From Spongiimicrobium salis (GTDB lineage: Bacteria; Bacteroidota; Bacteroidia; Flavobacteriales; Flavobacteriaceae): 64,000 bases of DNA. The stretch lies in contig NZ_JBHEQA010000009.1 of the NCBI RefSeq assembly GCF_043678055.1, positions 68,736 to 132,735 of the forward strand. The letters are read 5' to 3'. Made by a program: the position numbers and the translations under genes. Below the pieces are notes generated by a model. It searched no databases. It saw nothing but the letters and a program-made list of their open reading frames with translations, and was not told the origin of the DNA. Below, piece by piece: positions 29,401-38,600 of this stretch; positions within the stretch are counted from its first letter, which is position 1, and every line of letters begins with the position of its first letter.

Positions 29401-32400
29401 CCATTTTGAAAAAACTTCAATCCAAAATGGAAATAGAGGATATCTGTCTTCTTTCCCCTTTACAAGAGGGGTTATTGTTCCATACTATGTTTAAGCCCGA
29501 TTCCGATGTATATTTTGAACAATTGAGCTGTAGGATCAAAGGAGAGCTGGATATTGAGATGTTTAAGAAAAGCTTTGGTTTAATGTCAAAACGGCATGCC
29601 GTTTTGAGAACATTATTTCTTTCGGAAATGACTTCAGATGCCATACAGGTGGTCCTTAAAGAAAGAGAAGTAGCGTTTACATACCTTGATTTGAGGGAGG
29701 AGTCACAGGCTTCTTCCGTCGAAGATCGTTTAAAGGTACATAAGGCGAAGGACAGATCTCGCAAATTTCAATTAGATAAGGATAAACTTCTTAGAATATA
29801 TCTTTTTCAAGTTGGTGAAAAGGAGTATGAAATTCTTTGGAGCTATCACCACATACTGATGGATGGATGGTCCATGAGCATTCTTATCAATGAATTTTTT
29901 ACCATTTACGGAAATTTAATGGGCAAGTTAAAAACCAATTTGCCGGTTGTGAGACCATATGCCCATTACCTACAATGGCTACAAAACATTGATAAACAAG
30001 AAAGTTTATTGTTTTGGGAAAACCATTTAAAAGACTATGAATTGGCATGCGAATTTCCCAAAAAATCACTGGAGCTCCATGCGAAATCCCAAAGAAATAA
30101 TATGAGTTTTTCGCTAGGGATAGAGCATTCCAATAAGCTTAAAACACTTTGTGCCGGATTTGGTCTAACGGAAAATACTTTTGTTCAAACAATTTGGGGC
30201 GTGCTTTTGGCGAAGTACAATAATGCTACAGATGCAGTATATGGTTCTGTGGTATCGGGTAGGCCGGGTACACTTGATGGCGTTGAACATATGGTGGGGT
30301 TATTTATTAATACGGTTCCCGTGCGTGTCACATTTGAAAATAATGATTCCTTTAAGGAGGTACTGCATAAAGTACATGCCGCTTCTTTGGATGCTATGGA
30401 ACATCAATATGTTCAGTTGGCAGAAATACAAGCGAAAAGTAGTTTGGGGACATTACTTTTTGACCACATTTTAGTTTTTGAAAATTACCCGATCAACGAA
30501 GCATTGAACAATCAATTGATGGAGGCTACAGGTCTTGCTGTAGAAACTGTTAAGGTCGTTGAAAAGACCAATTATGACTTGGTACTTACAATACTTCCCG
30601 GTGAGGATATGAAGTTTATTTTTGAATATGGACAAAAAATCTATGATGAAGATATTATTGTAAATCTAAAGGTTCATTTCTTAAAAATCATAGCGCAATT
30701 TCTGGAAAATCCTGAATTGAGTTTGGGAGAAATTGACATTGTAGATCATGGTAGTCGGAAAAAAATATTGGAAAATTTCAATAGTCCGATCAATGCCCAT
30801 CCCGAAGAAGGTACCATTATAGAACTATTTGAGCGACAGGCAAAGCATACTCCTGATGCTGTTGCCATTACTTGCGACACTATTTCTTTTACCTATAAAG
30901 AACTCTATGACCGTGTTTTACAAACGGCAAGCTATCTGCACCAAGAAGTTAAAATCTCAAAGAAGAGTGTAGTAGGATTGTACATGGATCGCTCATTGGA
31001 AAGTGTTGTGGCTATGTTCAGTATCTTGAAAATAGGAGCCATATATGTTCCACTGGATATTGATTACAGTGAGGAGCGCATTCATGGTATTTTGGAAGAC
31101 GCCAATGCCAATTTTGTTATTACACAGGGAGTCAATCCATTTAAAACGAATACGGAATCCAGAACCATTGTAGATATATCAAGTATAGGGACCACACCTT
31201 CTGAAAATGACATTGGAGAATTTTCGGTGTGCTTGGAAGATGATGCCTATATAATTTACACTTCCGGCAGTACGGGAAGACCCAAAGGTATAGTGCAATG
31301 TCATGAAGCCTTAGTGGATTATTGTTTGACCTTTAAAAAGCACTTTTCATTACTTTCAAAGGATACCATTGTTCAACAAGCTAAATTGACTTTTGACACC
31401 TCAATAGAAGAAATCTTCCCCATATTGATCACAGGAGGACACTTGGTGGTCATCTCAGGAAATCATTTCGATTTAGAAAAAATAACAGAGAATATACGGC
31501 TTCATAAAGCCACCATTATTAGTACAACGCCATTAATATTAAAAGAATTGAATGCGGTATCCAAGGATATCCCTAGTCTTAGATTGATAATCAGTGGAGG
31601 GGATGTCTTATTGCCTAAGCATATTGACCACTTGATAAAAACGGCAGAAGTATACAATACTTATGGCCCTTCGGAAACCACAATTTGTGCCACATATCAT
31701 AAAGTGCAGGAACTGCAATATGCATCGATCATAGGAAAACCTATAAAAAATAAAAACATTTATATCCTGGATAATACAGAACATCTTACTCCGATCGGTG
31801 TTGTGGGAGAGTTGTGTATTGCCGGAAAAGGAGTGGCCAAAGCGTACTTGAATAATCCTGAATTATCGGCATTAAAATTTAAGGATGACCCTATTGTCCC
31901 CGGTAGGACCATCTACAAAACAGGAGACATGGCAAGATGGTTGCCCGATGGAAACATTCAGTTTCTAGGAAGAAAAGATACGCAGATCAAAATCAGGGGA
32001 CACCGTGTAGAACTCGGGGAAATAGAAGCCCAGCTATTGTTCCAAAAAACTATAATTGAAGCCCTGGTATTACCCAAAGAATCTGGCGAAAATAAATATT
32101 TGATAGGATATTTTACATCATCGACCTCTCTGGACACTGAAGACTTAAAGAAGCAATTGCGAAGACAGTTACCAGAATATATGATTCCTAGATACCTTGT
32201 GCAATTAGCGAACTTCCCAATGATGCCAAATGGAAAGATCGCTAGAAAATCTTTACCTGAACCAGTACATAAGATAGAAGGAGACTTTTTAGCTCCTTCA
32301 ACTCCCATGGAAGTAGAATTGGTTAAAATCTGGGCAAAACTTCTGGAAATAGATGAAAATAGCATAAGCATACGAAGAAGTTTTTTTGAGCTGGGAGGGC

Positions 32401-32615
32401 ATTCCATAAGCATTGTGAAATTGACCAAAGAGATTAAGAAAGCCTTAGGGCATGCTGTTTCCGTGGCCAATGCTTTTAGATATCCTACCATAGGGACCAT
32501 GGCCAATTTTATAGCGAATGGAGATGAAAACATGGAAGGTTTAATCAATTCGATCGAAGATTCTCAAAGAGAGGTAGAAGAGAACTTGGACATAATGAAA
32601 AATATTTTTGAATGA
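20406..32615 (+). CDS. Hybrid PKS-NRPS: KS-AT-KR-ACP-C-A(aromatic?)-PCP-E-C-A(Lys/Orn-like)-PCP
   Basis: The 4069-residue protein has one PKS and two NRPS modules. The ATG at 20406 was preferred over a TTG two codons upstream because the next PKS also starts MKK. KS: ACSSS near 180, THGTGT near 316, NIGHLD. AT: GHSIGE near 624 and HAFH near 723, indicating malonyl-CoA. KR: GGFGGMG near 1161 with active Ser, Tyr (VAYNAANEF) and Asn. ACP: GGDSL near 1471. C: THHIVTDG near 1650. A1 pocket: DAATIAAVCK, related to Phe/Tyr codes. PCP: near 2500. E: NHLIIDG near 2682, with Asn replacing the first His. C2: YHHILMDGWS near 3147, DCL type, agreeing with the upstream E. A2 pocket: DTESIGTICK, closest to basic-residue codes such as Lys DAESIGSVCK. 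PCP: GGHSI near 3997. The last four bases overlap the next gene. Confidence 0.94.
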   Translation: MKKEEKYTGLEIAVIGLAGRFPGSSDIDGFWNNLKNGIDSISTITDEELRNEGVPEALISSPEYVKSNAYLEDKSYFDAAFFGYRPDEAELMEPQLRVYQECCWEALEDSGYCADREKIKVGVFASGSINVPWVLHAEAHNKEGLVDNFTASHLRDISFLCSRISYKFNLKGPAVFLNTACSSSLVSIHEACNSILLGECDIALAGGVNIKNYTKRGYLYKEGMIHSKDGKCRPFDSASSGTVGGEGAGVVVLKRLKNALKDNDNIYAVVKGTAINNDGAGKVGFTAPSVKGQIEVIKKAHRIARVKPETITYVETHGTGTALGDPIEVKALNSVFGNSKDKSCALGAVKSNIGHLDAAAGVAGFIKTVLSIKNKLIPPSTYFNTPNPKVNFESGPFYINNRPESWILDKKPLRAGVSAFGIGGTNAHVVLEQAPDRIVSSKSRKYQIFQYSAKTQTSLEGIRKKMIAYLERHEPLNFADVCYSLNKGRNIFKYREMLVCETREEALKMLLSQDTIAQSSSTQEELQNVIFMFSGQGSQYINMCKDLYLSEETFKETLEVCFSLLNTMSGKDFYPILFPSEEKNKDAQTLLQNTENTQPILFATQYALATLLMKWGITPDYMIGHSIGEYTAACISGVLSLEDALKLVLKRGVLMSLAEKGTMLSIAIREDKIQPYLAKCPEIDLSVINSNTSVVVSGTDEEITLFETLMKSEGYSCKKVKTSHAFHSRMMDTILGKFEQEVNSVTLKEPKIPYISNVTGEEVLYSEIRKPSYWVQHLRQTVNFQKGTQTLLDKGAACFIEIGPGRTLCNYVNGNESKKEGHYAINMVRPYKQNTNDQKYLSERVGRLYLRGIKIDWEQYYFNEQRAIVTLPTYSFDKIQYTTNFNLDSLLKGTLYLNKGSESVQNTIPENYVHCTEWKRTLSPGQNLIVQNEKSGFLIFSGKESFSQGLISKLAEQQHEIVHVRPGAKFKEVDRHTYEVDLLDETQSKELWKAIQNHKIQIDHIVYSKTLDEHFENIHFDNIDSKLQEGYLGLSFLAKSIAKNKVHQQLNISVFTNNLAKVSEEDTIDPLKATLHGPARIMPSEISNIRCKTIDIPYPFREEKMLNAYLNKSLNEVFYQTDDSFVTYRYLERWVPFFDQTSFDSELSSDAEIVDGGIYIITGGFGGMGFSIAKDIALNRGANIILIHRSDFPKREDWSTWCESHENANETVQKIKAIQKMEAKGRFVELFQLDISNKKGVKDFAAMIHEKYGKINGLIWAAGEVDHGGIIQNRTADDFTKYLKSKVHGLLLFEKYFNLEVMDFLVLFSSIGNAFYHIKFGQVAYNAANEFVENYAHYIKKKLQLPTVVINWCDWLDVGMTVKTNKKNYNTTDINEVNAKIENGITPSEGVDIFYKCLGSAHTVATIYKGNLKKAIASHKEQYLEINSALRENTEVKEKNVGELQIALVDLFNAFFGKEDIQIKDDFFDLGGDSLKAMTLIARINKKLGISLSIGDMYQYPTINALLKKISKEDLSNENVIEMAPELESYPLSYQQQRMYFLQQLHQNSKAYNEPKLYKVFRKYDQEEVQSCFDKIIARHASLRTRFIQENGRTRQIVEKEVPLNIIEFQSGSLEESFEKFSKVFDLGKAPIFRIGIVENNDRTFYLLLDTHHIVTDGTSSGIILKDFIQWYTAEILETNETPGIQYIDYAYWQQSEENQKRIQNQKNYWLEEIPKNPELLALPTDYNRSAEPDFIGDVVSVDVPKEGYGKLLRMTSEEGVSMFTLLIGCFYILLHKLTAQKDLIIGVPTSGRGHAELEHLVGMFVGTLPLRNFIGKEQSFRDLIQIIKTRTLTSFENQDYPFEELINQINVERDSSRNPLFDVMFVYEKTNEDIIDQETLITQIQWEKSTQSRFDLTLRAIETKEGIKLGFVYATQLFKEETVSRFLDFLQNIIYEVSAKPNKKVKDIKVIGEKEIQNMISKHHCDFDALDTTKTILDLFEERVKKSPEAVALTFEKEHLTYKALSEKSDHLASCLRKRGIAHNDLVLIYLDRSIDMIVGVLGILKSGAAYVPIDITYPQERIDFIAKDTGTKLLLSHSSLEPNILNKGDHMILCIDALQKEPYVAFEKNIASDALAYVLYTSGTTGRPKGVMCKHIGLTSLVRNQIDIFGLKSTDTVLQFASIGFDAFGAEVFTTLVSGGRLIMTTDAVIRSKEDFKERILKEKITVLTLPPSYQVVMKDDLESVRILISAGEAMNLNVTKELQAKGITVINAYGPTENTVCATISTSPILTDDRVTIGKVMKGVQAYVLDEMLEIVPYGIIGELCLGGIQVAQGYLNRPKLSGEKFIENPFDKGNTKLYRTGDLVKMLPDGNFIFIGRKDTQVKIRGFRIELGEIENVLANSEEIDQVAVGVREEHGHKHLVAYYVSDKEEVNNEVLKSYLREQLPKYMIPSHYVQVSKIPVTSNGKVDWKTLGKIVLHSSDKYVAPRSQEEKILADIWCEVIGCTKVGIQDNFFALGGDSIKSIQISSKLGNLGYEVSVKDILKNQTIEALAPRICRKEVLEDQTRASGTVPLSPIQKWFFQRNLQNPSHFNQSVLFKIQKGLNQKELTEIFEKILEHHDTLRLRFRNENDSTIQEYATKSSTISIIDYPLKDQKNYIKEINERAEKLQKEISIAEDVLMKVALFTHEVTGNFLLIIINHLIIDGVSWRILFEDFQRLSQQILENDSLTLPPKTASFQRWMEKLEKYTSHQSIDSIMTYWEEAPVAGTARIPKDYPDGMNVHGYAESVSIDFDEVETKKLLTTVNLKYSTRINEILIAAFYMTLRKEYGIDAFHIDIEGHGREHFFESPNISRTLGWFTVMYPLYLHETGEHISDILIAVKEALRRIPNNGFEYLMYRQKNKNKYVPTPQVLFNYLGQFDTGDKTSSLQLVKEYKAKDIGSSEIRSHELELSGIIKENHLEVKLTFGSLQYQEAHIQRLMEGYKKCIREILDFGTSFSAMELTPTDLSYTALPLPILKKLQSKMEIEDICLLSPLQEGLLFHTMFKPDSDVYFEQLSCRIKGELDIEMFKKSFGLMSKRHAVLRTLFLSEMTSDAIQVVLKEREVAFTYLDLREESQASSVEDRLKVHKAKDRSRKFQLDKDKLLRIYLFQVGEKEYEILWSYHHILMDGWSMSILINEFFTIYGNLMGKLKTNLPVVRPYAHYLQWLQNIDKQESLLFWENHLKDYELACEFPKKSLELHAKSQRNNMSFSLGIEHSNKLKTLCAGFGLTENTFVQTIWGVLLAKYNNATDAVYGSVVSGRPGTLDGVEHMVGLFINTVPVRVTFENNDSFKEVLHKVHAASLDAMEHQYVQLAEIQAKSSLGTLLFDHILVFENYPINEALNNQLMEATGLAVETVKVVEKTNYDLVLTILPGEDMKFIFEYGQKIYDEDIIVNLKVHFLKIIAQFLENPELSLGEIDIVDHGSRKKILENFNSPINAHPEEGTIIELFERQAKHTPDAVAITCDTISFTYKELYDRVLQTASYLHQEVKISKKSVVGLYMDRSLESVVAMFSILKIGAIYVPLDIDYSEERIHGILEDANANFVITQGVNPFKTNTESRTIVDISSIGTTPSENDIGEFSVCLEDDAYIIYTSGSTGRPKGIVQCHEALVDYCLTFKKHFSLLSKDTIVQQAKLTFDTSIEEIFPILITGGHLVVISGNHFDLEKITENIRLHKATIISTTPLILKELNAVSKDIPSLRLIISGGDVLLPKHIDHLIKTAEVYNTYGPSETTICATYHKVQELQYASIIGKPIKNKNIYILDNTEHLTPIGVVGELCIAGKGVAKAYLNNPELSALKFKDDPIVPGRTIYKTGDMARWLPDGNIQFLGRKDTQIKIRGHRVELGEIEAQLLFQKTIIEALVLPKESGENKYLIGYFTSSTSLDTEDLKKQLRRQLPEYMIPRYLVQLANFPMMPNGKIARKSLPEPVHKIEGDFLAPSTPMEVELVKIWAKLLEIDENSISIRRSFFELGGHSISIVKLTKEIKKALGHAVSVANAFRYPTIGTMANFIANGDENMEGLINSIEDSQREVEENLDIMKNIFE

Positions 32616-35600
32616 AAAAAGGGGAATCTACAGGATTAGAAATCGCCGTTATTGGTATTGCGGGACGTTTTCCGGGAGCAGCGAATGTGCATCAGTTTTG
32701 GGAGAATCTTAAAAATGGAGTGGAATCAGTGCATTTTTTCACGGAAGAGGAATTAAAGGAAAACGGAGAGTCACCAGATATATTACAAAGTGATAACTAT
32801 ATCAAAGCCAGTGCATTTCTGAAAGATAAAGGACTTTTTGATTCGGAATTCTTCAGTTACCTTCCTGCTGAGGCAGCAATAATGGACCCTCAAATGCGGA
32901 TATTTCACGAAGTGGTCTGGGAAGCTCTTGAAGATGCAGCTTGTGTAACCGAGGACGAGACAAGAAAAATAGGATTGTTTGCGGGAGGTACTGCAAATAC
33001 CAACTGGGTGATCTATTCGGAATTGATGAATGGCGCTAAACTGGTGGACGGTTTCACGGCTTCTAGTCTTAATAATATCCGGTTTATGCCTACTAGAATT
33101 TCCAATCTGCTCAACTTAAGAGGCCCTTCCGTTTTTGTAGATTCGGCTTGCTCAACATCCCTAATGGCTATTCAACAAGCCTGTAAAAGCCTTTTGTTCG
33201 GAGATTGTAAAATTGCCGTTGCGGGAGGAGTATCCCTAAATTATAGATCCAACAAAGGATACCTTTTTTCTGAAGGAATGATATATTCCAAAGATGGACA
33301 TTGCAGAGCTTTTGATAAAGATGCAACAGGAACAATAGGAGGTGAAGGGGCTGCGGCGGTAGTATTAAAACCTTTGAAAGATGCTATTAAAGATGGCGAT
33401 AATATATGGGCTACACTTAGAGGTTGGGGAGCAAATAACGATGGTAAAAATAAAATTGGGTTTTCGGCACCTTCGGTTCAAGGAGAATGTGAGGCCATCT
33501 TAATGGCCCATAAATGGGCAAAAATAGATGCCAAGAGTATCGGTTACGTAGAAACACACGGTACAGGAACAAAGTTGGGAGATCCAATAGAATTGGAAGC
33601 ACTAAATCTTGCTTTTGGAAAAAGTGATGCGCCGTATTGCGCCATTGGTTCGGTAAAGACAAATATTGGCCATCTGGATGCTGCTGCGGGTGCTGCCGGT
33701 TTTATCAAGGCCGTTCTTGCTCTTAAGCATAAACAAATACCTCCTAGCCTTAATTTTGAGGAGGCCAATCCAGAAATAAATTTTGATAAAAGTCCTTTTT
33801 ATGTCAATACGCACTTAAGAGAATTTAAAAATAAGGAATATCCGCTTAGGGCAGGAGTAAGCTCCTTTGGTATAGGGGGTACAAATGTGCACTTGGTCCT
33901 TGAAGAAGCCCCTAAAAAAACAATTTCAAAAGGTAGAGAGCATCATATATTACTACTCTCTGCCAAATCTGAAAAGGCTTTAAATGGATATGTACAAAAA
34001 TTAAAAGAACAAATTGAAACTACCGATCCTAATGACTGGGGTGATATCTGTTACACTTTGAGCAAGGGAAGACGGCATTTTTCCTATAGGAAAATGATGG
34101 TGGTGTCTGATAATGATAAAGCCATATCGGTACTGGAGAAATTGGGCAATGTTCCAAAAATTCTGCCATTGCAGGGCACGAAACAACTTGTGTTTATGTT
34201 TTCGGGACAGGGGTCGCAGTATGTAAATATGTGTGGTGATTTATACGAGAAGGAAACTTTTTTTAGAAATGAATTGAATAGCTGTTTCAAGCATATTGAA
34301 ACCTTCACAGGTTTGGATATGAAGACTATTCTGTTTTCGAAAAATTCGGAGTCGGCTTCTAAAATAAATAGAACGGAGTATGCCCAACCCATATTATTCA
34401 GTGTAGAATATGCCTTGGCAAAAATGCTCATGCACTGGGGAGTAGTTCCAGATGTAATGATCGGACATAGTATCGGGGAATATGTAGCTGCATGTATTGC
34501 TGAAGTTTTTTCTCTTGAAAATGCCATAAAATTAGTGCTCCAACGAGGGGCCCTAATGCAGAAAGCTCCGGAAGGGGATATGCTTGGAATCTCAATTTCC
34601 GAGGAAAGACTGAAAGTATTGCTATCTGCTTATCCAAAAATTTCCATTGCTGCGATCAATAGCACGGAATCTTGTGTTGTTTCAGGGACCGAAAAGGATT
34701 TTGAAACCTTTAAAGAAGAATTGGAAAAGGAAGGATATAAATATAGCATACTCAAAACTTCCCATGCCTTTCATTCCCACTTGATGGATGGGATTTTAGA
34801 TGAATTTGAGAATACGTTTCAAGGCATATCCTTGAATGCTCCAAAAATACCTATAGTATCTAATTTACAAGGTGATATTCAAAATAACGAGGCGTTTACG
34901 AGCGTTCAATATTGGTCTCGTCACCTGAGGAATACGGTAAGATTTGCCCAGGGAATTGAAACGATACTAGGCAAAAATAATACGCTTTTTATAGAGATCG
35001 GACCAGGAAAAACATTAAGCTCCTTGGTAGCCTCGCACAGTTCCTATCATGCAGCACATGGGGTAGTCAATACGTTAAGACATCCTAAAGAACAACAAGA
35101 TGATCAAAAGTATCTTCTCAATGCTATTGGAAAACTTTGGAGTCAAGGAATACCCATAAGATGGGAAGAATTCTATGAGAATAGTACTAGAACAAAAGTG
35201 TCAATGCCAACCTATGCCTTTGATAAACAAGAATTTCCTGTCAATGTAGACGCATTTCATGCAATCTCAAGTGTTAACTCGGGAAGCGGACTTGCCGCAT
35301 TGGGAGAAAAAATGAATGCAGAATGGTTAGAAAGCAGAAAAGACCAACAACAAGATGTGGTGTTGCCAATGGAAGGGATTATAGATGGGACAGAAGGCAA
35401 ACTACTAAAAATATGGCGTCAGTTTTTTGGTAAAAATACTATTGCATTGGAAGATGATTTTTTTGAACTGGGAGGAGATTCTCTAAAAATGTTGACGTTG
35501 ATCGGGAGAATTAATGAAGCTTTGCACACGTCCATATCCATAAGTGACTTTTTTGAAAGACCCAATGCCAAACAATTGGCGGAATGGATAAAAACGACTG

Positions 35601-38600
35601 AAAACAAGGCAGTCATAAATTTCGAGGAAGATACTTTTAAGACTCTGGAAAAAGATTGGTATGTTTTGAGTTCTGCACAGAAGAGGTTGTATTTCTTATA
35701 CCAATTTGATCGAGATTCGATTGCCTACAATATATCCACAACGGTCAAAATAGAAGGAGATTTGGATCGGGATAGACTTTATGCAGCTATTCATTATGTA
35801 GTGGATCGGCACGAAGGCTTAAGAACTGGCTTTGATCTTATAGAATCTGAGGCCATTCAGCTGATTCAGAAAAATTCCAAGCTAGAAATAGCATATTATG
35901 ATGATGTTCCATCAAATGGGGTTAAGGAGGTCTTAAAGAATTTTGTGCAACCTTTTCAGTTGGATAAACCCCCACTTCTACGAGTTGGACTACTCAAAGT
36001 GAATTCCCAAGAGCATTATTTAATGCTAGATATGCACCATATTATTACAGATGGAATATCACAACGGCAGATGCTCGAGGAAATCATTCGTATGTATTCT
36101 GGGGAACGACTGCCAACATTGGAATTTCAATATAAAGATTATGCGGAATGGCAGCAAAGGAATAAAAAAGTCAGATTTAAAAAGCATGAGCAATTTTGGT
36201 TGAATGAGTTTAGAACTATTCCATCCCTATTGAAATTGCCAACAGATTATGCCAGGCCACCTATTAAAAATTATCGCGGTAATACGATTCAATTTTCTAT
36301 TGGAGAACAACAACGGCAACAATTAAAACAATTGGCAAGATTGGGTGAAGCAACTCTTTTCACGGTGCTACTCTCATTATTTAAAATTTTATTGACAAAA
36401 CTGTCCAGTGAATCGGATATTGTTGTGGGAACTCCAGTGAGCGGACGTGTTGACAAGCGTTTGGAAAATATTATTGGCGTTTTTGTCAACACCATTTGTA
36501 TTCGAAGTCAATTGAATGAAGAGTTGCGATATATAGAATGGCTCAAAGACTTGAAAAGAAAAACAATCCAATGCTTGGAACATCAGGAATATCAATATGA
36601 AGACTTAATTGACCAATTGAAATTGGAAAGATCCAGTAATCATAATCCTTTGTTTGATGTTTTCTTTTCTTTTCAAAATATAGAAGACATTTCAGTGGCT
36701 ATTCCAGAATTAAAGGTTTCTGCTTTTCAGACACCCGTAGACATGGCGTTGTTTGATCTGACCCTGAATGCGAGGGAAACAAAAGAAGGGATCACTTTCT
36801 CTTTTGAATACGCTACAGAATTGTTTAAAAAAGAATCAATAGACCGATTTATCGGATACTTTAAAAATATTATCAACGCAGTACTCACGGATCACCGTAT
36901 TCCTGTAGGAGATATAAAACTGATGTCCGCAGCCGAAGAACAGGAGATTTTGTACGATTTTAATGCGACCCAGCTTGATTTTCCCAACAACCAAACGATA
37001 GTATCACTTTTTGAAGAAAAATGCAGAACGCATACAAAGGCAACTGCACTGACATTTGGAGAGAAAACATGGTCTTACGAAGAACTCAACGAGCGTAGTA
37101 ACCAACTTGCCCATACCATGGTTGGCCAAGGTGTTGATAACGAAGAAATTATTGGTATTTCAATAGGCCGATCGGAAGAAATGATTATTGGAATCCTGGC
37201 AATTTTAAAAGTAGGTTGCGCGTATGTACCTATAGATCCTGATTATCCGGCACCTAGAATAGCACATATTATAGAGAATACGGGATTAAAATATATTGTT
37301 TGTGATAAAGCTACAGAGAAACGATTGCCAAAATCCCCATTAAAAGGAATCGAGCCTGTATATGTAGGTGGAGCTTCGCAAAAGAAAATGCCTACAGAGA
37401 ATTTAGCGTATGGCATAACCCCTGAAGATTTGGCCTATGTAATCTATACTTCAGGTTCTACAGGAAAACCAAAAGGCGTTATGATTTCACATGCCAATGT
37501 GATGAATTTTTATCACGGGATTACCGCTGAAATACCCTTTGACGATCATGAAAGTATACTTTCTCTGACCACAATGTCTTTTGACATTTTTGTTTTAGAG
37601 ACCATTGTTCCTCTTTTACATGGATTGAAGGTTGTTTTGGCAAGTCCACATGAAAAACTGGATACGGACAAGCTTGCACAAAGCATCAAAATCCATCAAG
37701 TAGAAATGTTACAGATTACGCCTTCCCATCTAAAATCATTGCTTACAGGGACTTCCTTGGATACCCTATTCGCAACGCTCAAGGTGGTTATGGTTGGAGG
37801 AGAGGCATTTCCAGGTACACTATTAAGTCGTTTAAAAGAGATTTATAAGGGGAAGGTGTTCAATATGTATGGACCTACGGAAACAACGGTTTGGTCTTCG
37901 GTTCAAGATTTGACGTTTGCGGAAACGATAGATATAGGAAAACCGATAGCAAATACTACCATAAGAATACTTGGACCGTCAAATCAACTACTCCCTGTAA
38001 ACTCAGAAGGAGAACTATGTATTGGAGGATTTGGAGTGGCAAAAGGGTATTGGAAGGATGAAGTGTTGACGAATAAAAAATTTATACCAGACCCTTACGC
38101 TTCAGATGAGCTCATATACAAAACCGGAGATAGGGCAAAATGGCTCCCAGATGGTAGTATCCATTATGTAGGAAGAATAGATAATCAAGTAAAACTGAGG
38201 GGACATCGTATTGAATTGGGAGAAATAGAAAATGCAGTTAAATCCTTAGAAAAAATAAAAGATGCGGCCGTCCTTTTAAGGGAAAAGGAAGAGGAGAAAT
38301 TTTTAGCCGCATATTATACCACTGATGAAGCGGTAGATGAGAATGGCTTAAAGGAGCAGTTGAGGTTAAAATTACCGGATTATATGATTCCACTGCACTA
38401 TAAATTTATGGAGGAATTTCCTTTGACACCTAATGGAAAGCTAGATAGAAAAGCATTTCCCGAAATCAACTTTCTCGAAAAAAAGGAATATGTAGCACCT
38501 TCAAATGATACTGAAAGGGAAATGACTCGGATATGGGCAGAGGTTTTGAATATAGAAGAGGATAAAATAGGGATTCTTCACAATTTTTTTGATTTGGGAG

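Noticed and set aside
31958..32548. A 196-codon open frame on the minus strand inside the second megasynthase gene
   Set aside because: It lies exactly opposite the conserved end of an A domain and a PCP, has no recognisable domain, and similar antisense openings recur opposite other A/PCP regions (for example 53894-54451). It is a by-product of codon use on the coding strand.
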